Positions 19,610-28,477 of a stretch of DNA of 64,000 nt are shown here, piece by piece. The stretch lies in assembly GCF_014646195.1 (NCBI RefSeq), contig NZ_BMMZ01000006.1:62001-126000 (forward strand), read 5' to 3'. Positions within the stretch are counted from its first letter, which is position 1. Each line of letters starts with the position of its first letter. The notes under the pieces were generated by a model, which saw only the letters and a program-made list of their open reading frames with translations, searched no databases and was not told the origin of the DNA. This DNA comes from Microlunatus endophyticus (GTDB lineage: Bacteria > Actinomycetota > Actinomycetes > Propionibacteriales > Propionibacteriaceae). A program made the translations under genes and the position numbers.

Positions 19610-20344
19610 ATGGCGAATGCGGAGCTACCACCGGAGAACGGATCAGCACCCGGGCCAGTGCCCCGTCCGCTGACAACGGCCGATCTGGACTGGGCGCTGG
19701 ACCTGGTCGAATCGCGTCGACGGGACCTGGCCGAGCACGCCCCGCACTTCTGGCGGCCGGCACCGGATGCCCGGGAGTTGCACGGCCGCTTCCTGGGCAA
19801 CCAGATCGGCAGGGCCGGCACGGTGGCGCTGCGGACCGATCACGGCTTCGTCTTCGCCGGCCCGCGCGGTGACGGGTATCTCATCGACGACTTCCTGGTC
19901 GACTCCGACGATCGGTGGCCGACCGACGGGGCGGCGCTGGTCCGGGCCGCGGCAGGCGGGAAGTCCGTACGGATCGTCTGCCCGGTCCACGAACTCGGCC
20001 GCTACCGGCTGGCCAAGTCGCTCGGGCTGACCGTCGCGGAGTCCTGGTGGACCCATGACCTGGATGCCGCCGCCGCCCCGGGCTCGGCTCCCGAGCAGAT
20101 CTCGGTCGACGGGACGACCGGCCGGCTGCTGCCCGCGCCCCCGGTGTACGCCCCGGGCGGCCCGGTTCTGATCCTCAGCGCCGTTACCTCGCTGGCGTCG
20201 CTGGCCGAAGCGGAACGGCAGGCAGCTGCCGCCGGATCGCCGGTCGCGGTCGTACCGCAGCGGGCCGACGACCTGAGCCGGGCCCAGCTGCTCACCTCGG
20301 CTGGCTATCGGCGGACGACCGACTACTACGACGGGAATGTCTAG
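19610..20344 (+). CDS. GNAT-like hypothetical protein
   Basis: 244 residues. The first half (RPLTTADLDWALDLVESRRRD, HGRFLGNQIGRAG, VALRTDHGFVFAG) and a middle LGRYRLAKSLGLTVAESWW resemble a diverged GNAT acetyltransferase fold, in which that last segment would be the C-terminal helix-strand. The acetyl-CoA loop QxxGxG/A is not evident, so activity is doubtful. I chose ATG 19610; ATG 19550 is in frame, and no clear ribosome site exists for either. It is divergent from secA and convergent with the Ldh2-family gene. Confidence 0.5.
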   Translation: MANAELPPENGSAPGPVPRPLTTADLDWALDLVESRRRDLAEHAPHFWRPAPDARELHGRFLGNQIGRAGTVALRTDHGFVFAGPRGDGYLIDDFLVDSDDRWPTDGAALVRAAAGGKSVRIVCPVHELGRYRLAKSLGLTVAESWWTHDLDAAAAPGSAPEQISVDGTTGRLLPAPPVYAPGGPVLILSAVTSLASLAEAERQAAAAGSPVAVVPQRADDLSRAQLLTSAGYRRTTDYYDGNV

Positions 20345-20369
20345 CGCGAGTACATCTGCCGCCCGGTGC

Positions 20370-20390
20370 GCGCTCACCGCCGGTGAGCGC
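20370..20390. terminator. Perfect 9-bp hairpin between convergent genes
   Basis: GCGCTCACC and GGTGAGCGC form a perfect 9-bp stem around a 3-nt loop. It lies between the convergent GNAT-like gene (stop 20344) and the Ldh2-family gene (stop 20427). This is the usual place for a bidirectional terminator. It lacks a U tract. Confidence 0.65.
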
Positions 20391-20426
20391 TGAAATCAAG
20401 CCACTGGGCGGCTAGATTGCACGCTC

Positions 20427-21404
20427 CTACCAGGGAACGGCGACGCCGAACTCGGCCGCGACGCCCTGCAACAGCTGGCGGTGTTCGTCGCCGATCGGGA
20501 TCCCGTCGGCACGGTAGGCGGCTTCCTTCGTCGCCTCGATGCCACCCGGCAGATAGCTGCCGCTGGATCCCGGGACCGGCGTCAGGGCCCGGACCGTACG
20601 CGCATATTCGTCCATCTCGGCCTTGAAGGCTGCGGGGTCCGTGAAGAGGTCGATGCGCATCGCGATGACCATGGAGCCCTGGTTGGCGCCGGGCCACTGG
20701 CGGACGGCCCGCGCCGGATCGATCGGTACGCCCGCGAGCAGGCCGCCCCAGCTCTGGCAGACCATGCCCATCCCGATGCTGCGGTGGACCAGACCGGGCG
20801 CGACGTCGGCCAACAGCTCCCGGGTCGACTCGGTGTAGAGGTCGTGCATCGCTCCGAAGTCCAGGACCAGCGGCGGTTCCTCGGCCGTCGGCGCACTGAA
20901 CGACATCGGCGAGCCGCCCGCAGCCGCGTAGACCGGGTCGCTGGAATCCAGGTGCAACTGGTGGCCGGAGGTGACGAAGCACAGCAGGTCGTGGGACAGC
21001 GTGAGCCGGGAGTAGAGGCCGGCGGCGCCGAAGTGTCCGTGGTTGCGGGTGACCAGGACGGCCACGCCGGACTCCTCCGCCTTGTCGATGATCTGCAGCG
21101 TGCCGTCGTACGCCGGGAAGTAGCCCAGGCCCCCGTCGCCGTCGACGAGCAGGCTGGTCGGCGTCTGCTTGACCGTCTCGACCTCGGGCCGCGGGTTGAG
21201 CTGCCCGTCCCGGAACAACCGGGCGTACGTCGCCAGCTGACGGGTCCCATGGCTCACCACACCGCGCAGGTCGTTGGCAGTCAGCAGGCCGGCGAGCAGG
21301 TCTGCCCTTGATTCGGCCAGGCCCGCGGCACGGCCGAGCCGAGCGCAGAAGTCCTGAAGATCTGCGGCGGCGACCCGGATGTAGGTCTCCGGCGGGATGT
21401 TCAT
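20427..21404 (-). CDS. Ldh2-family malate/L-lactate/ureidoglycolate-type dehydrogenase
   Basis: 325 residues of the non-Rossmann NAD(P)-dependent dehydrogenase family (Ldh2, AllD, YbiC). The signature DLRGVVSHGTRQL near residue 50 holds the conserved SHG, where the His is the catalytic acid/base. LVDGDGGLGYFPAYDG and TRNHGHFGAAG are also typical. Substrates in the family include malate, ureidoglycolate and sulfolactate; none can be chosen here. Start ATG 21404 lacks an obvious Shine-Dalgarno site. It is downstream of an SDR gene on the same strand, separated by 61 bp. Confidence 0.85.
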   Translation of the reverse strand: MNIPPETYIRVAAADLQDFCARLGRAAGLAESRADLLAGLLTANDLRGVVSHGTRQLATYARLFRDGQLNPRPEVETVKQTPTSLLVDGDGGLGYFPAYDGTLQIIDKAEESGVAVLVTRNHGHFGAAGLYSRLTLSHDLLCFVTSGHQLHLDSSDPVYAAAGGSPMSFSAPTAEEPPLVLDFGAMHDLYTESTRELLADVAPGLVHRSIGMGMVCQSWGGLLAGVPIDPARAVRQWPGANQGSMVIAMRIDLFTDPAAFKAEMDEYARTVRALTPVPGSSGSYLPGGIEATKEAAYRADGIPIGDEHRQLLQGVAAEFGVAVPW

Positions 21405-21465
21405 CGGTGGGCCCCAGTCAGGGTCATGATCAGCACAGCCGGATTCTTGCAGACCGTCGCGCGCG

Positions 21466-22197
21466 TCAGCCGACCTGCCGGCCTTCGAGGAAGAGCACGC
21501 CGCTCGGGTTGCCTTCGGGCAGAGTCGCGGCCTCGGCGATCCAGGCTGCGGCCACCGCAGGCGACGCGTCCTCCTCGTCGCTGCCGAGCTCGGGATGGGT
21601 GTCGGCCCGGCCCGGGTCGACCGCGTTGACCAGCACTCTGGTGTCGCGGAACGCCGCCGCGAGCATCACCGTCAGCTGGTTCAGCGTGTACTTCGCGAAC
21701 GAGTACGCCGGCGCACCGACGTCGTCCGGTCGATCCGCGAGGCAGGTGATCTGCTGGTAGGCGCCACTCGAGATGTTGACGACGCGAGCTGCGGGTGCGC
21801 TCTCCAGAAGCGGACGCAGGGCCACGGTCAGCGCCCAGGGACCGATCACGTCGACCTCGAACGCGGCCCGGATGTCGGCGACCGGCGCGTCGAGTGCGGT
21901 CGGGGTGTTCATGTCGGGGAACACGCTGGCGTTGTTGACGAGCGCGTCGAGGCGGCCGTGGTAGGTCCGGATCCGTTCGGCGAGCGCAGCGAATTCCTCG
22001 GTCGCTGTGAGGTCGAGCCGGCAGCCTTCGGCACTGTTTCCGTCGGCACGCAGCAGGTTCGCCTGCTTCTGGGCCTGGGTGTCCGTACGCGCGGTGACGA
22101 TCACATGGAATCCGCGTTCGGCCAGCGCACGAGCGGTGGCGACACCCAGACCGTTGGCCCGGCCGGCTCCGGTGACGAGCGCGATCTTCTGGTTCAT
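21466..22197 (-). CDS. Short-chain dehydrogenase/reductase (SDR)
   Basis: 243 residues of the classical SDR type. The coenzyme motif is TGAGRANGLG (residues 9-18), followed by NNAS in strand 4. The catalytic residues are Ser in NISSGAYQ and the YxxxK pair in AYSFAKYTLN. A VDPGRADT segment follows, as in many NAD(P)H-dependent SDRs. The substrate is unknown. The start is ATG 22197 with GAGAGGAAG upstream. It may share a transcript with the Ldh2-family gene. Confidence 0.9.
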   Translation of the reverse strand: MNQKIALVTGAGRANGLGVATARALAERGFHVIVTARTDTQAQKQANLLRADGNSAEGCRLDLTATEEFAALAERIRTYHGRLDALVNNASVFPDMNTPTALDAPVADIRAAFEVDVIGPWALTVALRPLLESAPAARVVNISSGAYQQITCLADRPDDVGAPAYSFAKYTLNQLTVMLAAAFRDTRVLVNAVDPGRADTHPELGSDEEDASPAVAAAWIAEAATLPEGNPSGVLFLEGRQVG

Positions 22198-22263
22198 CCA
22201 CTTCCTCTCGGCGTGCTTTCGACCCGGACGGTAGGCCGTTCCGGATCAGGTAGCCGCAGCATG

Positions 22264-23661
22264 TCAGGCATTTGCCGAACGTGGCAGGGTCCGGTCCAGG
22301 ACGGTGATCAACAACAGCACGACGCTGACGGCCAGCATCACCCAGCCGATCACGCCGACACCGGAGTTCGTCACGTGCTGCTTGAAGACGATGCCGATCA
22401 CCGCCGACGACGCGATCGAGCCCAGGTAGCCGAAGGACCGCAGCAGCCCGGACGCGGTCCCGAGCTGCGCCTGGGACACCGCGGTGTAGAGCGCGGTCTG
22501 GTTGCTGCTGATGCCGGCACCCTGGGCGATGCCGATCACGATCGTGATGATCAAGGTGAGCACCAGCCACGCACCGGTGTGCAGGAAGAGCACGGCGACC
22601 CCGGCGACGATGCAGGCGACTGCGGACAGCAGCAGCGGACGGCTGATCAGATTCCGGCGGGAGATCGGGATCACGACGATCCCGGAGACCAGGGTCATCG
22701 GCAGCAGCAACAGCCCGGCGTCGAGTTCGGACATTCCGCGGGCGGCTTCCAGCCACTGGGTGATCCCGTACAGGACGATGTAGCCACACAACATCACCAC
22801 CGCGAACCGGACGTACGTACGGGTCAGGGCGAGATTGCTGGCCAGCAGCCGTACGTCGAAGAACGGATTCCTGGCACGACGCTCCCAGAGCACCAGCGCC
22901 ACCCACAGGACGACGGTCGCCACCAGGTAGACGAGGTTGAGCTGCGGCAGGGACGACAGGAAGAACAGCAGCAGAGTCATGGCCGCCGCGAAGCCGAGGA
23001 TGCCCGTCAGGTCGAGTGCGGATGCCACCTCTGCTGCGCCCCTTCGCTTGGTGGACGGTTGATCCCGGGGAATCCACAGCAGGGTGGCGATCAGCGCGAT
23101 GATCGCAACGGGGACGTTGATGAAGAACACCGACCGCCAGCCCAGCAGTTGCACCAGCACGCCCCCGATCGGCAGCCCGAGCGAGGCGGTCGCGATGCCG
23201 GCGATCTGCAGCCCGCCGAGGACGCCTCCCGGCGGCTTCTCCATGCCTACGGCCTCGGCCCGGCCGCGGATCAACAGCATCGCGGTCGGATAGGCGCACG
23301 AGGTGCCCAGGCCGATCAGCACCCGGCTGATCAGCAGCATGATCAGATTCGGGGCGAAGCCGCCGACCAGTCCGCCGGCCAGGACCAGCAGGATGCCGGT
23401 CAGGAAGACCCGGCGCGGGCCGAACACCTCGGCGGCCTTGCCGGCAGTCGGCTGGGCGATCGCGGTCGCCACGTAGAGCGCCGAGACCAGGACGGCTGTC
23501 TGCCCGACAGAGACCTGGACGCCGGCGGCGATGGCGACCAGTGCGGTCGCGATCAAGGAGCTGTTGATCGGGTTGAGCGCCGATCCCATGAACAGCGGCG
23601 TCGTGAAGCGCCAGGAGAAGGGCTCGTCGGTGATCTTGGTCGAGGACGGATGTGCCGACAT
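22264..23661 (-). CDS. MFS drug transporter, DHA2 (EmrB/QacA) type
   Basis: 465 residues with about 14 hydrophobic segments. It is a proton-driven exporter by family. Motifs include ALNPINSSLIATALVAI in helix 1, PTAGKAAEVFGPRRVFL (motif A region), SRVLIGLGTSCAYPTAMLL and GIATASLGLPIGGVLVQLLGWRSVFFINVPV, the last segment being typical of DHA2 proteins. The start is ATG 23661, which overlaps the TGA of the upstream marR gene (TGATG), so the two are translationally coupled. The MarR protein is the likely repressor and the exported compound its inducer. Confidence 0.9.
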   Translation of the reverse strand: MSAHPSSTKITDEPFSWRFTTPLFMGSALNPINSSLIATALVAIAAGVQVSVGQTAVLVSALYVATAIAQPTAGKAAEVFGPRRVFLTGILLVLAGGLVGGFAPNLIMLLISRVLIGLGTSCAYPTAMLLIRGRAEAVGMEKPPGGVLGGLQIAGIATASLGLPIGGVLVQLLGWRSVFFINVPVAIIALIATLLWIPRDQPSTKRRGAAEVASALDLTGILGFAAAMTLLLFFLSSLPQLNLVYLVATVVLWVALVLWERRARNPFFDVRLLASNLALTRTYVRFAVVMLCGYIVLYGITQWLEAARGMSELDAGLLLLPMTLVSGIVVIPISRRNLISRPLLLSAVACIVAGVAVLFLHTGAWLVLTLIITIVIGIAQGAGISSNQTALYTAVSQAQLGTASGLLRSFGYLGSIASSAVIGIVFKQHVTNSGVGVIGWVMLAVSVVLLLITVLDRTLPRSANA

Positions 23662-24092
23662 CAGAGCAGACCCGCCAGACGCTCGATCAGCGGTGCTGCG
23701 GCGCGAATCTGCTCGATCTCGCCAGCACTGAAGTGCTCCCCGAGCGTGATGGCGATCCGGTCGGTGAGTGCCCCGCGCCCCGCACGGACGACATCGATGC
23801 CCTTGTCGGTGATGGTCAGGATCGACCGCCGGCCGTCGTCGGGGTCCGGCGACCGCCCCAAGAGGCCCTTGGCCTCCAGTCCGGTCACTGTCACGCCCAT
23901 GGCCTGCGGGCTGATCTGCTCCCAGCGGGCCAACCCGGCGGTGGTGTCCGGGCCGTTGCGGTCCAACCGCGACAGCGCCGCCCGCTCCGGCAGGCTCAAC
24001 TCCGACGACTTGCTTTCCCGCGCCCGCCGCTGGAACAGGCTCACCGCTGCATGGACGGCGGCCGCGGCCTCGCGCAGCTCGTTCTGACTCAT
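23661..24092 (-). CDS. MarR-family repressor of the adjacent MFS exporter
   Basis: 143 residues. The winged-helix region reads LSLPERAALSRLDRNGPDTTAGLARWEQISPQAMGVTVTGLEAKGLLGR, in which QISPQAMGVTVTGLEAKGL is the recognition helix region, and the wing is PDPDDGRRSILTITDKG. The stop overlaps the MFS start codon. A perfect TTGCAAAT/ATTTGCAA palindrome lies immediately before its ATG and overlaps the promoter, so autorepression of the marR-MFS operon is likely. There is no ribosome-binding site, and the mRNA is probably leaderless. Confidence 0.92.
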   Translation of the reverse strand: MSQNELREAAAAVHAAVSLFQRRARESKSSELSLPERAALSRLDRNGPDTTAGLARWEQISPQAMGVTVTGLEAKGLLGRSPDPDDGRRSILTITDKGIDVVRAGRGALTDRIAITLGEHFSAGEIEQIRAAAPLIERLAGLL

Positions 24093-24093
24093 A

Positions 24094-24127
24094 TTGCAAA
24101 TTTACATTTGCAAATCTGGCTTTGCAA
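24094..24127 (-). promoter_or_regulatory. Promoter and MarR operator, leaderless start
   Basis: On the minus strand TTGCAA (24127-24122) and TAAATT (24104-24099) are spaced 17 bp apart, giving a start of transcription at or within a few bases of the marR ATG (24092). The palindrome TTGCAAAT-4 nt-ATTTGCAA (24094-24113) covers the -10. A third TTGCAA forms the -35. Repressor binding would block polymerase directly. Confidence 0.65.
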
Positions 24128-24147
24128 CCTTTGGTTGTCGATCTGGG

Positions 24148-25275
24148 TCACGGGTTGAAGGCGATGAACAGGTACGACGCGAAGACCGCCAGGTGCACGA
24201 CGCCCTGCAGCACCGTTGCCTTGCCCTGGGTCAGGGTCAGGATCCCGACCGCGACGGTGATCGCGAAGAGGTCGATGTCGGCGGACGAGAGTCCCAGCTC
24301 GAGCGGTGTGGGCAGCCAGATGGAGGCGACAGCGATCACCGGGATGGTCAGGCCGATGCTGGCCATCGCCGACCCGAGGGCCAGATTCATGCTGGTCTGC
24401 AGCCGGTTGCGCAGGGCCGCCCGGACGGCGGCCGTGGTCTCGGGCGCGAGCACGATCAGCGCGATCGCAACACCGACCACGCCGTGTGGCGCCCCGGCGG
24501 CGGTCAGGCCGCCCTCGAGGGCCGGCGACTCGGATTTCGCCAGCCCGACAACAGCGACCAGGCACACCAACAGCAGGCCGAGGCTGAGCAGCGTTGTCCG
24601 GTTGGAGGGCGGCGGATCATGATCATGTTCGCCGCGGCTCTCCTGCGGCGAGTCCGCCTCCTGCAGCACCTCGACCGGAAGGAAGTAGTCGCGGTGCCGG
24701 ACCGTCTGGACGAAGACGAACACGCCGTAGAGCACCAGCGACACCGCACCGGCGAAGGCCAACTGCGGGCCGGTGTAGGTCGGCCCGGGCGCCGAGGTCG
24801 TGACAGCGGGCAGGACCAGGGACAGACTGACCAGAGCGGCGAGCACCGCGAAGGCGCCGGTCGTGCCCTGCGCCGAGAAGCGGACCGTCCAGTGCTTGAT
24901 CGGACCGACCAGCAGGCACAGACCGATGATCAGATTGCACGTGATCATGACCGCGGAGAACACCGTCTCGCGCGGCAGGCTCGCTGCCTTCTCCCCGCCG
25001 GAGATCATCAGGGTCACGATCAGCCCCACCTCGATCACCGTCACCGCGATGGCGAGGATCAGCGCACCGAACGGCTCACCGACCCGATGGGCGATCACCT
25101 CGGCGTGATGTACGGCGGTCACGATGCCGCCGACCAGGGCCGCGGCGCCCAACACGATCAGCACCGCGTTCAGGTCCCGGCCCCAGGTGATGATCAGCAT
25201 GATCACCCCGACGAACGGCAGGGCTATCGCCCAGACCGGTGTCCCGAGCAGTTGCAGGTCGCGGGTCCTGGCCAT
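24148..25275 (-). CDS. chaA: Ca2+/cation-proton antiporter, ChaA type
   Basis: 375 residues with about 11 membrane helices and the two inverted alpha repeats of the Ca2+/cation antiporter superfamily. The first (HRVGEPFGALILAIAVTVIE) and the second (VLAPETTAAVRAALRNRLQ followed by NLALGSAMASIGLTIPV) each carry the conserved acidic residue. A His/Asp-rich cytoplasmic loop (GEHDHDPPP) separates the halves. It would export calcium, sodium or potassium in exchange for protons. ATG 25275 has GAGGA upstream. It lies just beyond the start of the marR operon on the same strand. Confidence 0.9.
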   Translation of the reverse strand: MARTRDLQLLGTPVWAIALPFVGVIMLIITWGRDLNAVLIVLGAAALVGGIVTAVHHAEVIAHRVGEPFGALILAIAVTVIEVGLIVTLMISGGEKAASLPRETVFSAVMITCNLIIGLCLLVGPIKHWTVRFSAQGTTGAFAVLAALVSLSLVLPAVTTSAPGPTYTGPQLAFAGAVSLVLYGVFVFVQTVRHRDYFLPVEVLQEADSPQESRGEHDHDPPPSNRTTLLSLGLLLVCLVAVVGLAKSESPALEGGLTAAGAPHGVVGVAIALIVLAPETTAAVRAALRNRLQTSMNLALGSAMASIGLTIPVIAVASIWLPTPLELGLSSADIDLFAITVAVGILTLTQGKATVLQGVVHLAVFASYLFIAFNP

Positions 25276-25284
25276 CGATCGTCC

Positions 25285-26073
25285 TCAGCCCAGACCGTCG
25301 CGGCCGGGCAGCGGCAGCACGTCCAGGAAGTTCCTGATCTCGTTGTCCCACAGTCCCCACTCGTGCTCCCCCGGCACGAAGGAGGTCTGCACGTCGAGCC
25401 CGGCTTCCTTGATCAACCGGACGAACTCGCGGTTGTCGTCGATCAAGGCGTCCTCGGTGCCACACCCCACATAGAGCTGCGGAATCTGATCATGGTCGAC
25501 GCCGTCGAGCAGTTTGAACACGTCGGACGAGTCCGGCACCGGCTGGTCGCCGAAGATCCGCTCGTAGAGCCGCGGATCGTCCGGCCGGTGCCGCCGGGTC
25601 CGCATGCCGGCGATGTTCACGGCGCCGGAGAACGTTGCCGCTGCGGCGAACCTCTCCGGGAAGGTCAGTGCCCAGCGCATCGCGCCGTAGCCGCCCATCG
25701 ACAATCCGGCGACGAAGGTGTCCTCCGGCCGGTCGGAGACTCGGAAGAACTCCGAGACCAGTGCCGGCAGCTCCTCGGACAGGAACGTCCAGTACGCGCC
25801 GCCGTACGCCTGGTCGTTGTAGAAGCTGCGATGCACCTGCGGCATGATCACCGCCAGTCCGAGCGGAGCCGCGTACCGCTCCACCGACGTCCGTCGCAGC
25901 CAGATGGTGTCGTCGTCGCTGAGGCCGTGCAACAGATAGAGGACCGGCGGCGGTTCACTGCCGGCATGGCCGGCCATGCCGATCTGGGTGCGGGTCTGTT
26001 GCGGCAGGAGCACCGTCATCGTGGTGCTCAGGCCGAGGGCGTCGGAATAGAAGTCGCAGCGCAGGTGAGCCAT
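25285..26073 (-). CDS. Esterase D/FrmB-like alpha/beta hydrolase
   Basis: 262 residues of the putative esterase family, which includes tributyrin esterase EstA, FrmB and mycolyltransferase-like folds. The nucleophile elbow is GLSMGGYGAM. The oxyanion-hole strand reads VLYLLHGLSDDDTIWLRRT, and the catalytic His lies near the end in PGEHEWGLWDNEI. No signal peptide is visible, so it is probably cytoplasmic. It acts on short-chain esters or thioester adducts by family. The ATG at 26073 has no strong ribosome site. It lies 9 bp upstream of chaA and is probably co-transcribed with it. Confidence 0.88.
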   Translation of the reverse strand: MAHLRCDFYSDALGLSTTMTVLLPQQTRTQIGMAGHAGSEPPPVLYLLHGLSDDDTIWLRRTSVERYAAPLGLAVIMPQVHRSFYNDQAYGGAYWTFLSEELPALVSEFFRVSDRPEDTFVAGLSMGGYGAMRWALTFPERFAAAATFSGAVNIAGMRTRRHRPDDPRLYERIFGDQPVPDSSDVFKLLDGVDHDQIPQLYVGCGTEDALIDDNREFVRLIKEAGLDVQTSFVPGEHEWGLWDNEIRNFLDVLPLPGRDGLG

Positions 26074-26095
26074 GATCGTCAGCCTGCCAGACGAA

Positions 26096-27352
26096 TCAAA
26101 GCATGAGCACCGGCGCCACGACTTTGACCAGTGAGCGGGCAAGATCGCCGCGATCGTTGACCACGACGCCGGACAGGCCGAGCCAATCCGCCATCAATGC
26201 CAACTCCGCGGCCAACTCCGGGCTCACCTGCTCAGGATCCGCGTGCGGCTCACACCAGGCCGCGTTCACCCGCAGCACGCCGGCCGCCCGGTCGGCCTTG
26301 AGGTCGACTCGGGCGACGAACCGATCGCCCAGGATGAACGGGTAGACGTAATAGCCGTGCACCCGCTTCGGCTCGGGCACGTAGATCTCGATCCGGTAGA
26401 AGAATTCGAAGAGCCGCTCCAGCCGGTCCCGCTCGAACATCACCGAATCGAACGGACTGACCAGTGCCCTCGCCTCGACGCTCCGCGGCAGCTTCGCCTC
26501 GTGCCACAGGTACGCGTGGCTGCTCCAACCCTCGACGCTGACTGGGATCAGCTCGCCCGCATCGACGAGGTCCTTGATCGCAGGAACGGTCTGCTGCTGG
26601 CTGGTCCGGAAGTAGTCCCGGAGGTCGAATTCCGAGGCAACGCCTAGAGCCGCCGCGGCCCGACGGACGAGCTGGCGCATCGCCTCATCCAGCGGTGGGG
26701 TTGGTGTGTCGAGGATCTGCTGCGGCAGCACCCGCTCGATCAGGTCGTACTGCCGCTCGAACTGACTGTTGCGCCGTGCCGGGGTGATCACGCCGCGGTT
26801 GAAGAGCCGTTCGCAGGCGACCTTCACGTCGGACCAGTTCCATCCCCAGTGCTCCTTCTTGCGCGGCACGTGATCGGGATCGATGTGCTCGATCTCCCGT
26901 GGTCCCAGCGGGCCGGACTCGGTGATCTGGTGCAGCACCCAGGCGTCCAGGTCCTGGTTGGTCCGGTCCGATGCCCACGGATGGTCGCCGCGGTCCGCGT
27001 ACTGCTGCATCCGGAAGCGCAGCGCCGGTTGCAGGTTGATGTCGATCACGCTGGCCGCGTGGCCCCAGTACTCGAAGAGCCGGCGCGGATTCTTCGCCAG
27101 GGCCCGGTCCAGCAAGCCGGGGTCGTACGGCCCGAGACGGCTGTAGACGGGCAGGTAGTGCGCACGGGCGACGATGTTGATGGTGTCGATCTGGAACTGG
27201 GCGAGCCGGTTGATCATGGCCTGGATGTCGCGCATGCCCGGTGCCCGGTCCGGTCGCTGGCCGCCCCGGCCGCCCGCGTTGTGTCCGGCGAACCCCTGGG
27301 CCGCCAGCGCCACCCGGCGGGCCTGGGCCGCAGATAGTGATTGCTTCCGCAC
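26096..27352 (-). CDS. YcaQ/AlkX-like winged-helix DNA glycosylase (HTH_42 family)
   Basis: 418 residues. Members excise alkylated bases and unhook interstrand crosslinks. The N-terminus has the family opening LSAAQARRVALAAQGF. The catalytic segment FQIDTINIVARAHYLPVYSRLG contains the QxD triad (QID) that distinguishes YcaQ/AlkX from the QxQ of AlkZ. RRLFEYWGHAASVI and FDSVMFERDRLERLF are the usual downstream blocks. The start is GTG 27352 without a clear ribosome site. The neighbours (GNAT and esterase) do not suggest a pathway. In Streptomyces relatives protect against self-made alkylating products; no such cluster is visible here. Confidence 0.85.
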   Translation of the reverse strand: MRKQSLSAAQARRVALAAQGFAGHNAGGRGGQRPDRAPGMRDIQAMINRLAQFQIDTINIVARAHYLPVYSRLGPYDPGLLDRALAKNPRRLFEYWGHAASVIDINLQPALRFRMQQYADRGDHPWASDRTNQDLDAWVLHQITESGPLGPREIEHIDPDHVPRKKEHWGWNWSDVKVACERLFNRGVITPARRNSQFERQYDLIERVLPQQILDTPTPPLDEAMRQLVRRAAAALGVASEFDLRDYFRTSQQQTVPAIKDLVDAGELIPVSVEGWSSHAYLWHEAKLPRSVEARALVSPFDSVMFERDRLERLFEFFYRIEIYVPEPKRVHGYYVYPFILGDRFVARVDLKADRAAGVLRVNAAWCEPHADPEQVSPELAAELALMADWLGLSGVVVNDRGDLARSLVKVVAPVLML

Positions 27353-27363
27353 GGAACCGGAGC

Positions 27364-28407
27364 CTAGACGGCGGCTCCGACAGTCGTCGGCCCGTCGGAC
27401 GTCGTGGCGAACGTCTTGACGAAGGTGCCGACGGTGGAGTGGAGCTGAAAACCGAGGTCGACGTTGATGTCGATCATCCAACGGTTGGTCTCGGCGTTGT
27501 CGGTGACCACGAACTCCTTTCCGGGCGCGAGCTGCTCCGCGCGCCGGTAGGCGGCCACCTTCATCGCCATCCCCAACCGGTGACCGCGGTGGTCGGGGTG
27601 CACGATCGTTCCCCATTGACTGATCTCCGGGTCACCTTCGGCGCCGATGACACAGCAGCAGTAGCCGGCCACCTGGTCGTCGGGTGCCAGCGCGAGCGCC
27701 GTGACCCGGGTCCGCCCGCTGGCCGAAATCTCGTCCTCCTGATGGACCAGCGATTCCGGCGTGCGACGCGAGGCCTCGAACTCAAGGTCACCATGCGGCG
27801 CGTCGATCATCAGCCGATTGGCGACCTCGCAGTAACCGGCCGCGTATGCCTGAGGGATCGGTCCGACGAAGACGCCGACCCGATAGCCGGACCGCTTCGG
27901 CAGCGTCGAGGCGTCGAGCCGGTCCAACAACTCCGGGTCCAGCGGCAACGACAGTCGCCGCTCGATCTCGGTGTGACTCAGCTGGTAGCCGCGCGCCTCG
28001 GCAAACCGACGACTACGGTCCGCGCCGGTCCCGACCAGATGGATCGGTGCGAGCAGCTCGGTCCGGCCGCGCTCGACGCCGAACGCCTCCATGGCGTCGG
28101 CCAGAGCGCGGCCGACGCCGCGACCGCCGAAGCGGGGCGGCACCGACACCTGCAGGTAGGCGAACCGCAGGTTGTCCTCCAACGAACCGGTGATCATCGC
28201 CTGGCCGACCAACTCACCGCCCTGCTCGGCGACCAGTCCGTTGAAGAATCGCGATCCGTCACGCCGGCGGAAGACCGCGATGGTCTCGGCCAGCGAATGC
28301 ACCGTGGCGTCCGCGCTCCGCCCCCGCTCGGTCTCCACGTGGAGATCGTGGAATCGACCGATGTCCTCGTCGTCGCCGGCCCGCAGCGGCCTGATCGTCA
28401 CGCTCAC
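27364..28407 (-). CDS. Tandem-domain GNAT acetyltransferase
   Basis: 347 residues with two GNAT folds. In the first, VSVPPRFGGRGVGRALADAMEAF contains the acetyl-CoA loop RFGGRGVG. In the second, WGTIVHPDHRGHRLGMAMKVA contains HRGHRLG, followed by NAETNRWMIDINVDLGFQ, the Asn/Asn segment that closes on the CoA. Two-domain proteins of this kind include mycothiol synthase, but the MshD-specific context is absent, so the acceptor is unknown. I chose GTG 28407, where similarity begins (VTIRPLRAGD). It is divergent from the MerR gene. Confidence 0.82.
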   Translation of the reverse strand: MSVTIRPLRAGDDEDIGRFHDLHVETERGRSADATVHSLAETIAVFRRRDGSRFFNGLVAEQGGELVGQAMITGSLEDNLRFAYLQVSVPPRFGGRGVGRALADAMEAFGVERGRTELLAPIHLVGTGADRSRRFAEARGYQLSHTEIERRLSLPLDPELLDRLDASTLPKRSGYRVGVFVGPIPQAYAAGYCEVANRLMIDAPHGDLEFEASRRTPESLVHQEDEISASGRTRVTALALAPDDQVAGYCCCVIGAEGDPEISQWGTIVHPDHRGHRLGMAMKVAAYRRAEQLAPGKEFVVTDNAETNRWMIDINVDLGFQLHSTVGTFVKTFATTSDGPTTVGAAV

Positions 28408-28477
28408 GAGCACCGATGATGGCAGCCCGACGGCCGACGAGCGAGCGAACGCGCACCGGTTCGGCCATGATGGGCCC

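Noticed and set aside
21595..24087. An 830-codon plus-strand open frame opposite the SDR, MFS and MarR genes
   Set aside because: Low-complexity Gln/Asp/His/Arg-rich translation. The three minus-strand genes have clear domains, starts and coupled overlaps.
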